DNA of 64,000 nt from Pseudomonas fluorescens NCIMB 11764 (GTDB taxonomy: Bacteria; Pseudomonadota; Gammaproteobacteria; Pseudomonadales; Pseudomonadaceae), in the NCBI RefSeq assembly GCF_000293885.2, contig NZ_CP010945.1, positions 310,001 to 374,000 of the forward strand, given 5' to 3'. How positions within the stretch are numbered: position 1 is the first letter of the stretch; every line of letters starts with the position of its first letter. Shown piece after piece: positions 26,671 to 35,380 of this stretch. The translations under genes and the position numbers were made by a program. The notes under the pieces are model-generated. The model saw only the letters and a list, made by a program, of their open reading frames with translations, was not told the DNA's origin and ran no database searches.

Positions 26671-26697
26671 TGCTGTCCCGGCCGGTCCCAAGAAAAA

Positions 26698-28815
26698 TCA
26701 TTGAGTACGCGGCTGATCCGGCAGCAACACCGGCGAATTCTCCGGCGCTGCGCCGTCATTTTCCGGCTCCCCCATCCCCCGCTTCGGCATTAAAACCTGC
26801 TGTGGATAAGTCTGCGCGAAATGCACCCATGGGCTGTTATCCACAAGCTTCTTCAAACGCTGGTTAAACGCCCGGCTCACCGCATACTGCCCACCCGATA
26901 CCGTACGGAACTGCGCCGTCAGCACCACGCCGTTGAGGTCCATTTTGTCGACGCCAAACACATCCAGCGACCCTTGCAGGTTGTACTTGAGAAATGCGTC
27001 CTCACGGATCGACTCCCCCGCCTCGCGAATCAGCTCGATGGCCTTGTCCACGTCGGTGTCGTAGGTGAACTGCACCGAGAAAAACGCATAGGCGAATTGC
27101 CGCGACTGGTTTGTCACGGCCTTGATCTGCCCGAACGGCACCGAGTGCACAAACCCTTTGCCGTCGCGCAGGCGCAAGGTGCGGATGGTCAGGCCTTCGA
27201 CGGTGCCGGCATGCCCGGAATCGAGCACGACCCAGTCGCCAATCGACAGGGTGTCTTCGATGATGATGAACAGGCCGGTGATGACGTCCTGCACCAGTTG
27301 CTGCGAGCCGAAACCGATGGCCAGGCCGACCACCCCGGCACCCGCCAACAGCGGTGCGACGTTGATACCGAGGTTGGCCATGGTGGTGATTGCGCAGATC
27401 ACCACGAGGATGATTTTGATCGCGTTGCGCAGCAGTGGAAGAATGGTTTTTACCCGCGTACTGGGCTGTGTCGTGCGTTTATTGATCGGCGGCTTCAGCG
27501 CTTCCTGAATCGCTGTATCGAGCACCACCCACAGCAACCAGGTCACCAGGAAGATCAGGCCCATGCTGCTCAGCGACTCACTGATCGCCCGGCCCACCGA
27601 GTTGCGCTCGGCGAACTCGAACAGCGAGACGCCCCAGATACGCCCGAGAATTTCGATGAACGCCACGGCCATGACAATCCGCAGCAGTGCATGCAGCAAG
27701 CTGAGAAAGCGTTCTTTGTAGGCACTGCTGCGCTGGATCGCTTGGGCTTTTCCGGAATTGAACAGGTGCTGGAAAATCGTGCTGAGGAACACCGTGGCGA
27801 TCAACAGAATGGTGGTGAACAACGCACAACGCAGGGCTTTCTGATTGTCCTCGCCGACGCCGATGAGGTTGATCGCCGACACCATCACCATCAGCAGAAT
27901 CGGCCAGTACCAGAGCCGGGAAAAGATCCGCAGGGATTCCTGCAAGGAAGGCTGTTTCAAGCGCTGCGCCAGCGCCCGGTTGCGGATCAGATGCGCCACC
28001 GGACGCCTCAGGCGAATCACCAGCAATCCAAAGATGATTGAAGCAAACAGCCCGGTGAACACGGCGATGCTGCTGGTGATGTTGCCGCCCAGCTGCCGGG
28101 CGATCTGCGGGCTGGTCAAGGCGTCGCTGAGCGCCGCAAGGAAGCCGATCAGGAACAGCGGTTTGGGGCAGTAATCACGAATGATCTGCACCGCCCGGCG
28201 CTTGTGCCCGGTGTTGAACATGACGATCACGCACAAGAACATCGAGGTGGAGAAAATGCCGCTGCTGGTGGCGTAGGCAAAACACAGGGCCAACGCCCGG
28301 CCCACCGAGTTCGGCAGAAAATGGCTGACGTATAACGTCAGCGGCAGGCAGATCAACGCGGGAATCGTGAACGGCAGCAGGTAGCCGAGCAGGTCCTGGC
28401 TGCGTTGCCGTTTTCGAAAAAAACGCCCGGCACTCAAGCGCTTGTCCAGCAGGGCGCCGAGCACTGTGAGCAAGGCGAACACGCCGAGCCAGACGCCGGA
28501 CAACAACAGGAAATCGCCGACCACGCTCATCGGTGATCGAGACGAAGGTCGATTCACCAGTTTGTCGACTTCATCCGCCGCCCGATCCGCTCGCAGGCGC
28601 CAGGCGTCGACCAGGTCTTCGTTGAGGTCGAGCTTGTCCTGAACGTCGTCGATGCTGGAACTGATCGCCCCGAGCAAGCCGCCCTGGACCAGCGGTTCAG
28701 GTTTCGCTGGCTCTTCCGCTGCGGCGGGAAGTCCCGGCAGCGTGGTGGCTTCCAGTTCGTTGCTGCCGAGAAACAGCAACGCCCCCAGTAATATCGCGGT
28801 CTTGAACTTGAGCAA
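26698..28815 (-). CDS. Large MscS-family mechanosensitive channel (YbiO-like)
   Basis: This 705-residue inner-membrane protein starts at TTG 28815, with AAGGAG seven to eight bases upstream. A signal peptide (to about residue 24), a short periplasmic segment and about ten spans precede the MscS core. The pore helix is NVAPLLAGAGVVGLAIGFGS, rich in Ala/Gly packing, followed by QQLVQDVITGLFIIIED and the beta domain IGDWVVLDSGHAGTVEGL. It resembles E. coli YbiO more than the short MscS, and would release solutes on osmotic downshock. A REPIN lies upstream of its start. Confidence 0.9.
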   Translation of the reverse strand: MLKFKTAILLGALLFLGSNELEATTLPGLPAAAEEPAKPEPLVQGGLLGAISSSIDDVQDKLDLNEDLVDAWRLRADRAADEVDKLVNRPSSRSPMSVVGDFLLLSGVWLGVFALLTVLGALLDKRLSAGRFFRKRQRSQDLLGYLLPFTIPALICLPLTLYVSHFLPNSVGRALALCFAYATSSGIFSTSMFLCVIVMFNTGHKRRAVQIIRDYCPKPLFLIGFLAALSDALTSPQIARQLGGNITSSIAVFTGLFASIIFGLLVIRLRRPVAHLIRNRALAQRLKQPSLQESLRIFSRLWYWPILLMVMVSAINLIGVGEDNQKALRCALFTTILLIATVFLSTIFQHLFNSGKAQAIQRSSAYKERFLSLLHALLRIVMAVAFIEILGRIWGVSLFEFAERNSVGRAISESLSSMGLIFLVTWLLWVVLDTAIQEALKPPINKRTTQPSTRVKTILPLLRNAIKIILVVICAITTMANLGINVAPLLAGAGVVGLAIGFGSQQLVQDVITGLFIIIEDTLSIGDWVVLDSGHAGTVEGLTIRTLRLRDGKGFVHSVPFGQIKAVTNQSRQFAYAFFSVQFTYDTDVDKAIELIREAGESIREDAFLKYNLQGSLDVFGVDKMDLNGVVLTAQFRTVSGGQYAVSRAFNQRLKKLVDNSPWVHFAQTYPQQVLMPKRGMGEPENDGAAPENSPVLLPDQPRTQ

Positions 28816-29159
28816 AACGGGGAGCTCCTTGAAAAGGGTCTGTTAGGAACTGATTGGCAAATGCCCGGCAAGTTCGGTTCTGGCCGCGAGATAACCCAAT
28901 CACTGTGGCGAGGGAGCCTGCTCCCGCTCGGCTGCGCAGCCGTAGCAAATCAATGCTCGCGGTGTATCTGAATAAACCGATTGGCAGGTTTTGGGGGGCG
29001 CTTCGCTCCCCAGCGGGAGCAAGCGCCCTCGCCACAGAGTTGCACTCGCCCTCGGATATTTGACCTGAACGCAAATATCAAATGCCCACCCCTCTATTTT
29101 TCCGCACAACCCAAACCCGGACACTGCGCTCCATCAATCAATCCACCGGAGTTGCAGCC
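28816..29159. other. Divergent intergenic region between mscS and MFS exporter
   Basis: This gap holds the mscS ribosome site (28823-28830), a class B REPIN (28914-29036) and about 120 bases of MFS leader. I find no coding frame, tRNA or recognisable operator. Promoters for both flanking genes must lie here. Confidence 0.6.
28914..29036. repeat. REPIN, class B
   Basis: Two inverted GTGGCGAGGG-type REP units flank inner arms CGGCTGCGCAGCCG and GGGCGCTTCGCTCCC. The element lies between two divergent promoters, so it cannot simply be a terminator for either neighbour. Confidence 0.9.
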
Positions 29160-30371
29160 ATGCCCATTGCCTTGCTCGCGCTGACCCTCAGCGCCTTTGC
29201 CATCGGGACGACCGAGTTCGTCATCGTTGGCCTGTTACCCACGATAGGCGCCGACCTTGGCGTCAGCCTGCCGTCTGCCGGCCTGCTGGTCAGTCTCTAC
29301 GCCCTGGGCGTTGCCATCGGCGCACCGGTGCTGACCGCTCTCACCGGCAAAGTCCCGCGCAAACTGCTGCTGTTGTCGCTGATGGTGTTGTTCACCCTCG
29401 GCAACCTGCTGGCCTGGAAAGCGCCGAGCTACGAATCGCTGATCATTGCGCGAATCGTCACCGGCCTGGCCCACGGGGTGTTTTTCTCGATCGGCTCGAC
29501 CATTGCCACCAGCCTGGTGCCGAAGGAAAAAGCCGCCAGTGCGATTGCGATCATGTTCACCGGCCTGACGGTCGCGCTGGTCACCGGCGTGCCGCTGGGG
29601 ACGTTTATCGGTCAGCATTTCGGCTGGCGTGAAACCTTCCTCGCCGTCTCTGCGCTGGGTGTGATCGCCTTCATCGGCAGCCTGCTCTACGTGCCGAAGA
29701 ACATCGCGCACAGCAAACCGGCTTCGCTGTTGCAGCAATTGCAGGTGCTCAAGCAACCGCGTCTGCTGCTGGTGTATGCCATGACGGCGGTCGGTTACGG
29801 CGGCTCGTTCATCGCGTTTACGTTCCTGGCGCCGATTCTTCAGGACATCTCCGGTTTCAGCGCCAGCACCGTCAGCCTGGTGCTGCTGGTCTACGGGATC
29901 TCGGTGGCAGTCGGCAACATCTGGGGCGGCAAACTGGCCGACAAACGCGGCCCGATCAGCGCCCTGAAAATCATCTTCGCCCTGCTCGCCGCCGTGCTGT
30001 TCGTGCTGACGTTCACCGCCGGCAACCCATGGCTGGCGCTGGCCACCGTGCTGGTCTGGGGTGCGGTTGCATTCGGCAACGTGCCGGGCTTGCAGGTGTA
30101 TGTAGTGCGTCAGGCCGAACATCACACGCCGCAGGCGGTGGACGTGGCGTCTGGGCTGAACATCGCCGCGTTCAACCTCGGCATTGCCGGTGGTGCGTGG
30201 GGCGGTGGTTTGATCGTCGCTCATATGGGCTTGATCCATACCGCATGGATCGGTGGCCTGGTAGTGCTGGTGGCACTGGCGCTGACCGCGTGGAGCGGTC
30301 GTCTTGATCGTCTCGGCCCGGTGTATGCCGAACCGGCTGAAGGTTCGACCCGCGTCGTCGCCGGCCACTGA
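29160..30371 (+). CDS. MFS efflux transporter (DHA1, AraJ/YdhP-like)
   Basis: This 403-residue protein with 12 predicted spans starts at ATG 29160 with GGAG upstream. The first span carries LSAFAIGTTEFVIVGLLPTI, the TTEF motif of the AraJ/YdhP/NepI group of drug-sugar exporters. The cytoplasmic loop 2-3 motif is LTGKVPRKLLLL, and motif C-like GVPLGTFIGQ lies in span 5. Substrate unknown; sugar or drug export is typical. No regulator gene is adjacent, and it is not coupled to its neighbours. Confidence 0.9.
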   Translation: MPIALLALTLSAFAIGTTEFVIVGLLPTIGADLGVSLPSAGLLVSLYALGVAIGAPVLTALTGKVPRKLLLLSLMVLFTLGNLLAWKAPSYESLIIARIVTGLAHGVFFSIGSTIATSLVPKEKAASAIAIMFTGLTVALVTGVPLGTFIGQHFGWRETFLAVSALGVIAFIGSLLYVPKNIAHSKPASLLQQLQVLKQPRLLLVYAMTAVGYGGSFIAFTFLAPILQDISGFSASTVSLVLLVYGISVAVGNIWGGKLADKRGPISALKIIFALLAAVLFVLTFTAGNPWLALATVLVWGAVAFGNVPGLQVYVVRQAEHHTPQAVDVASGLNIAAFNLGIAGGAWGGGLIVAHMGLIHTAWIGGLVVLVALALTAWSGRLDRLGPVYAEPAEGSTRVVAGH

Positions 30372-30503
30372 TAAAGCTCGCTCCCACAGGATCCTCGGTG
30401 GTCTTTCGAGCGTTTACCGTCTGTAGCCCCGTCGAAACTTTCTCGCTTGCCCCGCAGTCATCAAAAGACAGGGGCAACCGAGGACCATCAGACGGGAGGC
30501 GAC

Positions 30504-31430
30504 ATGGCGGGGATTCACATTGGTATTTCAGGCTGGCGCTACACACCCTGGAGGGGGGATTTCTACCCGAAGGGGCTGACCCAGAAGCGCGAATTGCAGT
30601 TCGCGTCACGGTCGGTCAACAGCATCGAAATCAATGGATCGTTTTACGCCCTGCAACGGCCCGAACGGTACGCCCAGTGGTACGACGAAACCCCGGCAGA
30701 CTTCGTCTTCAGTATCAAAGCCCCGCGGTTCATCACCCACATCAAACGCCTTCGAGATGTCCATAAACCCTTGGCGAATTTCTTTGCCTCCGGGGTACTG
30801 GAACTCAAGGAAAAACTCGGTCCTGTCCTCTGGCAATTCCCGCCCAGTTTCAAATTCGACGCTGAGCTGTTCGACCACTTTCTCGAGCAATTGCCCCGCA
30901 ACACCGAACAGGCCGCCACCCTCGCCCGCCAGCACGATTCACACGTGAACGGTCACGCCAGCATGAAGGCGTATAAGAAAAAGCCGCTGCGTCATGCCGT
31001 CGAGATCAGAAACGACACCTTCATCGACCCGGCGTTTGTCCGCCTGCTCAAACGCCACAACGTCGCCTTGGTCATTGCTGACACCGCCGGTAAATGGCCG
31101 TATCGCGAAGACATCACCAGCGACTTCGTGTACCTGCGCCTGCACGGCGCCGAAGAACTCTATGCCAGCGGTTACACCCCCGAAGCGCTGGAACGCTGGG
31201 CCGCGCGGATCGAGGCCTGGAACCACGGCCGACAACCCTCCGACGCGCATCTGATCGCACCACGGCAAAAACCCAAGGCACGCAAATCCCGGGAAGTGTT
31301 TTGCTATTTCGACAATGACATCAAAGTCCGCGCGCCCTTCGATGCCCGCCGTTTGCTCGAACATTTTCATCTCGACAAGAACCTCGCCACCGCCCCCGGC
31401 GAGCCGGATGCCGAAGGGGTGCTGCCATGA
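30504..31430 (+). CDS. DUF72 family protein (YecE-like)
   Basis: This 308-residue TIM-barrel-like protein starts at ATG 30504 with GGGAGG upstream. It begins [20 protein letters not shown], and contains [53 protein letters not shown] and YLRLHG, the sequential DUF72 motifs. The fold resembles sugar-phosphate or endonuclease-IV-like barrels but no activity is known. The stop overlaps the next gene (ATGA), making it the first gene of a four-gene operon with membrane-lipid functions. Confidence 0.9.
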   Translation: MAGIHIGISGWRYTPWRGDFYPKGLTQKRELQFASRSVNSIEINGSFYALQRPERYAQWYDETPADFVFSIKAPRFITHIKRLRDVHKPLANFFASGVLELKEKLGPVLWQFPPSFKFDAELFDHFLEQLPRNTEQAATLARQHDSHVNGHASMKAYKKKPLRHAVEIRNDTFIDPAFVRLLKRHNVALVIADTAGKWPYREDITSDFVYLRLHGAEELYASGYTPEALERWAARIEAWNHGRQPSDAHLIAPRQKPKARKSREVFCYFDNDIKVRAPFDARRLLEHFHLDKNLATAPGEPDAEGVLP

Positions 31431-32224
31431 ATGGGCCCGAGCCGTTCAGTGCCATCGATGACCAGCCGCCAGCCATGGCCGCCGTGCGCCGCTTCACCGT
31501 GCTGACGGTCAACACGCACAAGGGTTTTACCGCGCTGAACCGGCGCTTCATCCTGCCGGAACTGCGTGAAGCGGTGCGCAGCGTATCCGCCGATGTGGTG
31601 TTTTTGCAGGAAGTCCACGGCACCCACGAACATCATCCCCGGCGCTACAGCAACTGGCCGACAATGCCGCAGTATGAATTCCTTGCCGATACGCTGTGGC
31701 CGCAGTTCGCCTACGGACGCAATGCGGTGTACCCGGCGGGCGATCACGGCAATGCGCTGCTGTCGAAATTCCAGATCATTCGCCACGACAACCTCGACGT
31801 GTCGATCAGCGGACACGAGAACCGCGGCATCCTGCATTGCGTATTGCGCCTGCCCGGCGACGGCCCGGAGGTGCACGCCATCTGCGTGCATCTGGGCCTG
31901 CGCGAAACCCATCGCAACGAACAGCTGAAGCTGCTGGCCCAGCGCCTCGAAGAGTTGCCGGCTGATGCGCCGGTGATTGTCGCCGGCGACTTCAACGATT
32001 GGCGCCAGCGCGCCGATACGCTGCTCAAACCCTGTGGGCTGCGCGAGGTGTTCGCCGAACACCACGGCAAACCGGCGCGCAGTTTTCCGGCGCGCTTGCC
32101 GGCCTTGCGCCTGGACCGCATCTACGTGCGCAACCTCAAGGCCAGCCACCCGAAAGTCCTGGCGGCACGGCCCTGGTCACACCTTTCCGACCACGCACCG
32201 CTATCGGTGGAGATCGAGCTATGA
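31427..32224 (+). CDS. Endonuclease/exonuclease/phosphatase-family hydrolase (YbhP-like)
   Basis: This 265-residue protein starts at ATG 31427. EEP-fold catalytic motifs are in order: [16 protein letters not shown] (metal-binding Glu), [24 protein letters not shown] (catalytic Asp-Asn) and [11 protein letters not shown] (general-base Asp-His). It has no signal peptide. E. coli YbhP, encoded next to clsB, is the closest context match. It probably hydrolyses a phosphodiester, possibly a lipid head group, but the substrate is unknown. It overlaps both neighbours by four bases. Confidence 0.9.
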   Translation: MNGPEPFSAIDDQPPAMAAVRRFTVLTVNTHKGFTALNRRFILPELREAVRSVSADVVFLQEVHGTHEHHPRRYSNWPTMPQYEFLADTLWPQFAYGRNAVYPAGDHGNALLSKFQIIRHDNLDVSISGHENRGILHCVLRLPGDGPEVHAICVHLGLRETHRNEQLKLLAQRLEELPADAPVIVAGDFNDWRQRADTLLKPCGLREVFAEHHGKPARSFPARLPALRLDRIYVRNLKASHPKVLAARPWSHLSDHAPLSVEIEL

Positions 32225-33516
32225 GCAGCGCACCGATGGAAAAGACCACTGCGGAACACCTGGCCACCCACCCGTCGATCCGTGAACCCGGCGTGGTCGA
32301 CGTCCAATACGGCTGGCAAGGCAACAGCCTGGTGGAACTGCTGGAGAACGGCGAAGCGTATTTTCCGCGGGTGTTCGAGGCCATGCGCCAGGCCAAGACT
32401 GAAATCCTCCTGGAAACCTTCATCGTGTTCGAGGACAAGGTGGGCAACGAGCTGCAGCAAGTGCTGATCGAGGCGGCGCAACGCGGCGTGCGCGTCACCG
32501 CCAGCCTCGACGGTTTTGGCTGCGGCGAGCTGACCACCGGTTATCTCGCGGCATTGAGCGAGGCCGGCGTGCGCATTCAGATATTTGACCCGGCACCGAA
32601 ACGGCTCGGCTTTCGCACCAACTGGTTTCGGCGCCTGCACCGCAAGATTGTGGTGGTCGACGGCACGATTGCGTTCATCGGCGGAATCAACTTTTCCGCC
32701 GATCATCTGGCTGACTTCGGTCCCGAGGCCAAGCAGGATTACTCGGTTGAAGTGCAAGGCCCGGCGGTGGCGGACATTCATCATTTCGCCCTGCTGCAAA
32801 GCGGCCGCCCGGCGCGGGCCAAATACTGGTGGCAGCGGCGCCGGCAGCGGCGTTCGGAACTGGCCTTCAGCGACCACGATGGCCAAGTCAGGCTGGTGTA
32901 CCGCGACAACGGCGATCACCGGACCGATATCGAAGAGGTTTATCGACAGGTGCTGCGCAGTGCCCAGCGCCGCGTGGTCATCGCCAACGCCTATTTCTTC
33001 CCGGGCTATCGCCTGCTGCGCGAGATTCGCAACGCCGCTCGCCGTGGCGTCGAGGTGCGGCTGATTCTGCAAGGTCAGCCGGACATGATGGTGGCCAAAC
33101 TGGCCGCGCGCATGACCTATGACTACTTGCTCAAGGCCGGCGTGCAGATTCACGAGTATTGCGAGCGGCCGCTGCATGGCAAAGTCGCATTGGTGGACGA
33201 GGACTGGAGCACCGTCGGTTCGAGCAATCTCGACCCGCTGAGCCTGTCGATGAACCTGGAAGCCAACGTGCTGATCCGCGATCGTGCCTTCAACCGCGAT
33301 TTGTTCGAACGCCTCGAAATGCTGAGTAACAACCACTGCAAAGCCATGTCGGCAGATAAATCCCCGCGCGGGCGGGTCTGGCACATGACCGTCGGTTTTC
33401 TGGTGTTTCACTTTCTGCGGCACTTCCCGGCGTGGGCCGGCTGGCTGCCGGCACACAAGCCGCGCCTGAAACCCTTCACCCACGTTGCCGGGAGTGATCT
33501 TCATGGACCGCGCTGA
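32221..33516 (+). CDS. clsB: Cardiolipin synthase B
   Basis: This 431-residue phospholipase D superfamily enzyme starts at ATG 32221, overlapping the hydrolase stop. Two HxKxxxxD motifs form one active site: H140 in [16 protein letters not shown] and H319 in [18 protein letters not shown]. There is no N-terminal transmembrane pair, as in ClsB and unlike ClsA. It makes cardiolipin by phosphatidyl transfer. Gene order EEP hydrolase-clsB-ybhN equals ybhP-clsB-ybhN of E. coli. Its C-terminal 14 bases overlap the next start. Confidence 0.94.
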   Translation: MSSAPMEKTTAEHLATHPSIREPGVVDVQYGWQGNSLVELLENGEAYFPRVFEAMRQAKTEILLETFIVFEDKVGNELQQVLIEAAQRGVRVTASLDGFGCGELTTGYLAALSEAGVRIQIFDPAPKRLGFRTNWFRRLHRKIVVVDGTIAFIGGINFSADHLADFGPEAKQDYSVEVQGPAVADIHHFALLQSGRPARAKYWWQRRRQRRSELAFSDHDGQVRLVYRDNGDHRTDIEEVYRQVLRSAQRRVVIANAYFFPGYRLLREIRNAARRGVEVRLILQGQPDMMVAKLAARMTYDYLLKAGVQIHEYCERPLHGKVALVDEDWSTVGSSNLDPLSLSMNLEANVLIRDRAFNRDLFERLEMLSNNHCKAMSADKSPRGRVWHMTVGFLVFHFLRHFPAWAGWLPAHKPRLKPFTHVAGSDLHGPR

Positions 33517-34504
33517 AACACACTCGGCGCCTCACGCCGACAGCACGACACCTGCCTCGGTAAAAAAAACCCGCTGGAGTCGCTGGAAAAAACCGCTGAC
33601 GATGCTGTTTTTCCTGGCACTGATCGTGTTGTTCACGATGCTGGCCCAGCGCATCGAATGGAACGAGGTGTTCGATACCCTCGCCGACTTCAAGGTGCGC
33701 ACGCTGATCATTGCCTCCGGGCTGACGCTGGTGAGTTTCCTGGTGTACGCCTGCTTCGACCTGATCGGCCGCACCTACATTCGTCAGGACCTGACCTGGA
33801 AGCAGATACTGCCGGTGGGCATCATCAGCTACGCGTTCAACCTTAACCTCAGCGCCTGGGTCGGCGGCATCGCCATGCGTTATCGCTTGTATTCGCGGCT
33901 CGGCGTGAGCAAAAGCAACATCGCGAAAATCCTCGGCCTGAGCCTGGCGACCAACTGGTTTGGCTACATGGTGATTGCCGGCGCGGTGTTCAGCAGCGGA
34001 CTGGTGCGCATGCCGCCCGGCTGGAAACTCAGCACTGGCGCGTTGCAAGGGGTGGGCGTTTTGTTATTGCTGGTGAGCGCGGGTTATCTGGCGGCGTGCC
34101 GGTTTTCCAAGCGGCGCGAGTGGGCCATTCGAGGCGTGGAAATCAACCTGCCTTCCTTGCGCATGGCGATCCTGCAACTGTGCCTCGGCGCGCTGAACTG
34201 GTCGCTGATGGCGGCGGTTATTTTCACTTTGCTGCCGAGCAAACTGGATTATCCGTTGGTGCTCGGGGTGTTGCTGATCAGCGCCATTGCCGGGGTCATC
34301 ACCCACATTCCGGCGGGGCTTGGGGTGCTGGAAGCGGTGTTTGTGGCGTTGCTGCAGCATGAGGTGTCGCGGGGGAGCCTGGTGGCGGGGTTGCTGGCGT
34401 ATCGGGCAATTTATTTCATCTTGCCGTTGCTGATTACGCTGGTGATGTATCTGGTGGTCGAGGCCAAGGCCAAGTCGTTGCGGATCGCGAAAAAGCCCAA
34501 GTGA
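33503..34504 (+). CDS. YbhN / UPF0104 flippase-type membrane protein
   Basis: This 333-residue polytopic protein starts at ATG 33503 (GGGAG upstream) inside the end of clsB. A basic N-terminus (VKKTRWSRWKKP) precedes about eight spans: PLTMLFFLALIVLFTML, TLIIASGLTLVSFLVYACFD and others. Family motifs include NLNLSAWVGGIAMRYRLYSR, LSLATNWFGY and ITHIPAGLGVLEAVF, shared with the membrane domain of lysylphosphatidylglycerol synthases (MprF). It lacks the aminoacyltransferase domain, so lipid translocation is the likely role. The REPIN downstream may end the operon. Confidence 0.9.
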   Translation: MDRAETHSAPHADSTTPASVKKTRWSRWKKPLTMLFFLALIVLFTMLAQRIEWNEVFDTLADFKVRTLIIASGLTLVSFLVYACFDLIGRTYIRQDLTWKQILPVGIISYAFNLNLSAWVGGIAMRYRLYSRLGVSKSNIAKILGLSLATNWFGYMVIAGAVFSSGLVRMPPGWKLSTGALQGVGVLLLLVSAGYLAACRFSKRREWAIRGVEINLPSLRMAILQLCLGALNWSLMAAVIFTLLPSKLDYPLVLGVLLISAIAGVITHIPAGLGVLEAVFVALLQHEVSRGSLVAGLLAYRAIYFILPLLITLVMYLVVEAKAKSLRIAKKPK

Positions 34505-34514
34505 TTACGGCTCT

Positions 34515-34620
34515 TGTGGCGAGGGAGCTTGCTCCCGCCGGGTCGCGAAGCGGCCCCCTTTATCTCTGAAAAGAAGAGGACTGCTGCGCAGTCCAGCCGG
34601 AGCAAGCTATCTCGCCACAA
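34515..34620. repeat. REPIN, class B
   Basis: Inverted GTGGCGAGGGAGCTTGCTCC-type units fill the convergent gap between the ybhN-like gene and the alpha/beta hydrolase gene. It probably ends both transcripts. The right unit is diverged (AGCAAGCTATCTCGCCACA). Confidence 0.88.
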
Positions 34621-34621
34621 A

Positions 34622-35380
34622 TCACTTGGACTGAATGATGCTCAACCGCTCACCCACCACCATCTCAGTGATCCAGTCCACCAGAATCGAGGTGTACGCC
34701 TGCTGCGAAACCGGCTCGCTCAACGCGTGATCGGCGCCGTCGATAATCCGGTGCGTCAGCGAATGCGTCTGCTGGCACGCGGCGCGATAGCTCATGATCG
34801 TCGCGTGTGGCACCCAGTCGTCGGTCTCAGACTCCACCAACAGCACATCCCCGGTAAATTGCGAACACGCGTGCAACGCGCGATTGCTATCGGCGCGAAC
34901 CAGGGTGCTGCGGTAATCGCGCAAATCCATCTTGTCCAGATCGCGCTTGGGTGTATGCCATTGCTCGTCGCGATACAGCGCCGGCACCCGTAGCGCCAGC
35001 CAGCGTACCGGACGCAATGACGTCAGGATCGACGCCAGGTAACCGCCATAACTGGTACCGACCACGGCGATCGCCGAAGTATCGAGTGCCGGATGCGCAA
35101 GCAATCGGTCGTAAGCCGCCAGCAGGTCGCGCAGGTTGTCTTCTCGCGTGACCCGCGTCAGCGGAATGCCGGTGCCGCCGGTGTGCCCGCGCAAGTCGAA
35201 CGTCAGGCACACGCAGCCCAGACCGGCGATGCCTTTGGCCCGTTCAAGGTCGCGTTCCTGGCTGCCACCCCAGCCGTGCACGAAGAGCACGCCGGGGACT
35301 TTCGATTTGGGGCTGAGAAAAGTCCCGCTCATCTGTTCATCGTCGATGTCGATCTGAATGGTTTCGCTTCTAGCCGTCAT
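34622..35380 (-). CDS. Alpha/beta hydrolase
   Basis: This 252-residue protein starts at ATG 35380. The oxyanion region is VLFVHGWGGSQERD, the nucleophile elbow is VVGTSYGGYLAS (Gly-x-Ser-x-Gly, Ser near 109), the acid lies in ESETDDWVPH, and the His in IIDGADHALSEP. It resembles dienelactone hydrolase/acyl-peptidase-type serine hydrolases. It has no signal peptide. Its start overlaps the DUF3182 gene by 11 bases, so they are translationally coupled. Substrate unknown. Confidence 0.9.
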   Translation of the reverse strand: MTARSETIQIDIDDEQMSGTFLSPKSKVPGVLFVHGWGGSQERDLERAKGIAGLGCVCLTFDLRGHTGGTGIPLTRVTREDNLRDLLAAYDRLLAHPALDTSAIAVVGTSYGGYLASILTSLRPVRWLALRVPALYRDEQWHTPKRDLDKMDLRDYRSTLVRADSNRALHACSQFTGDVLLVESETDDWVPHATIMSYRAACQQTHSLTHRIIDGADHALSEPVSQQAYTSILVDWITEMVVGERLSIIQSK

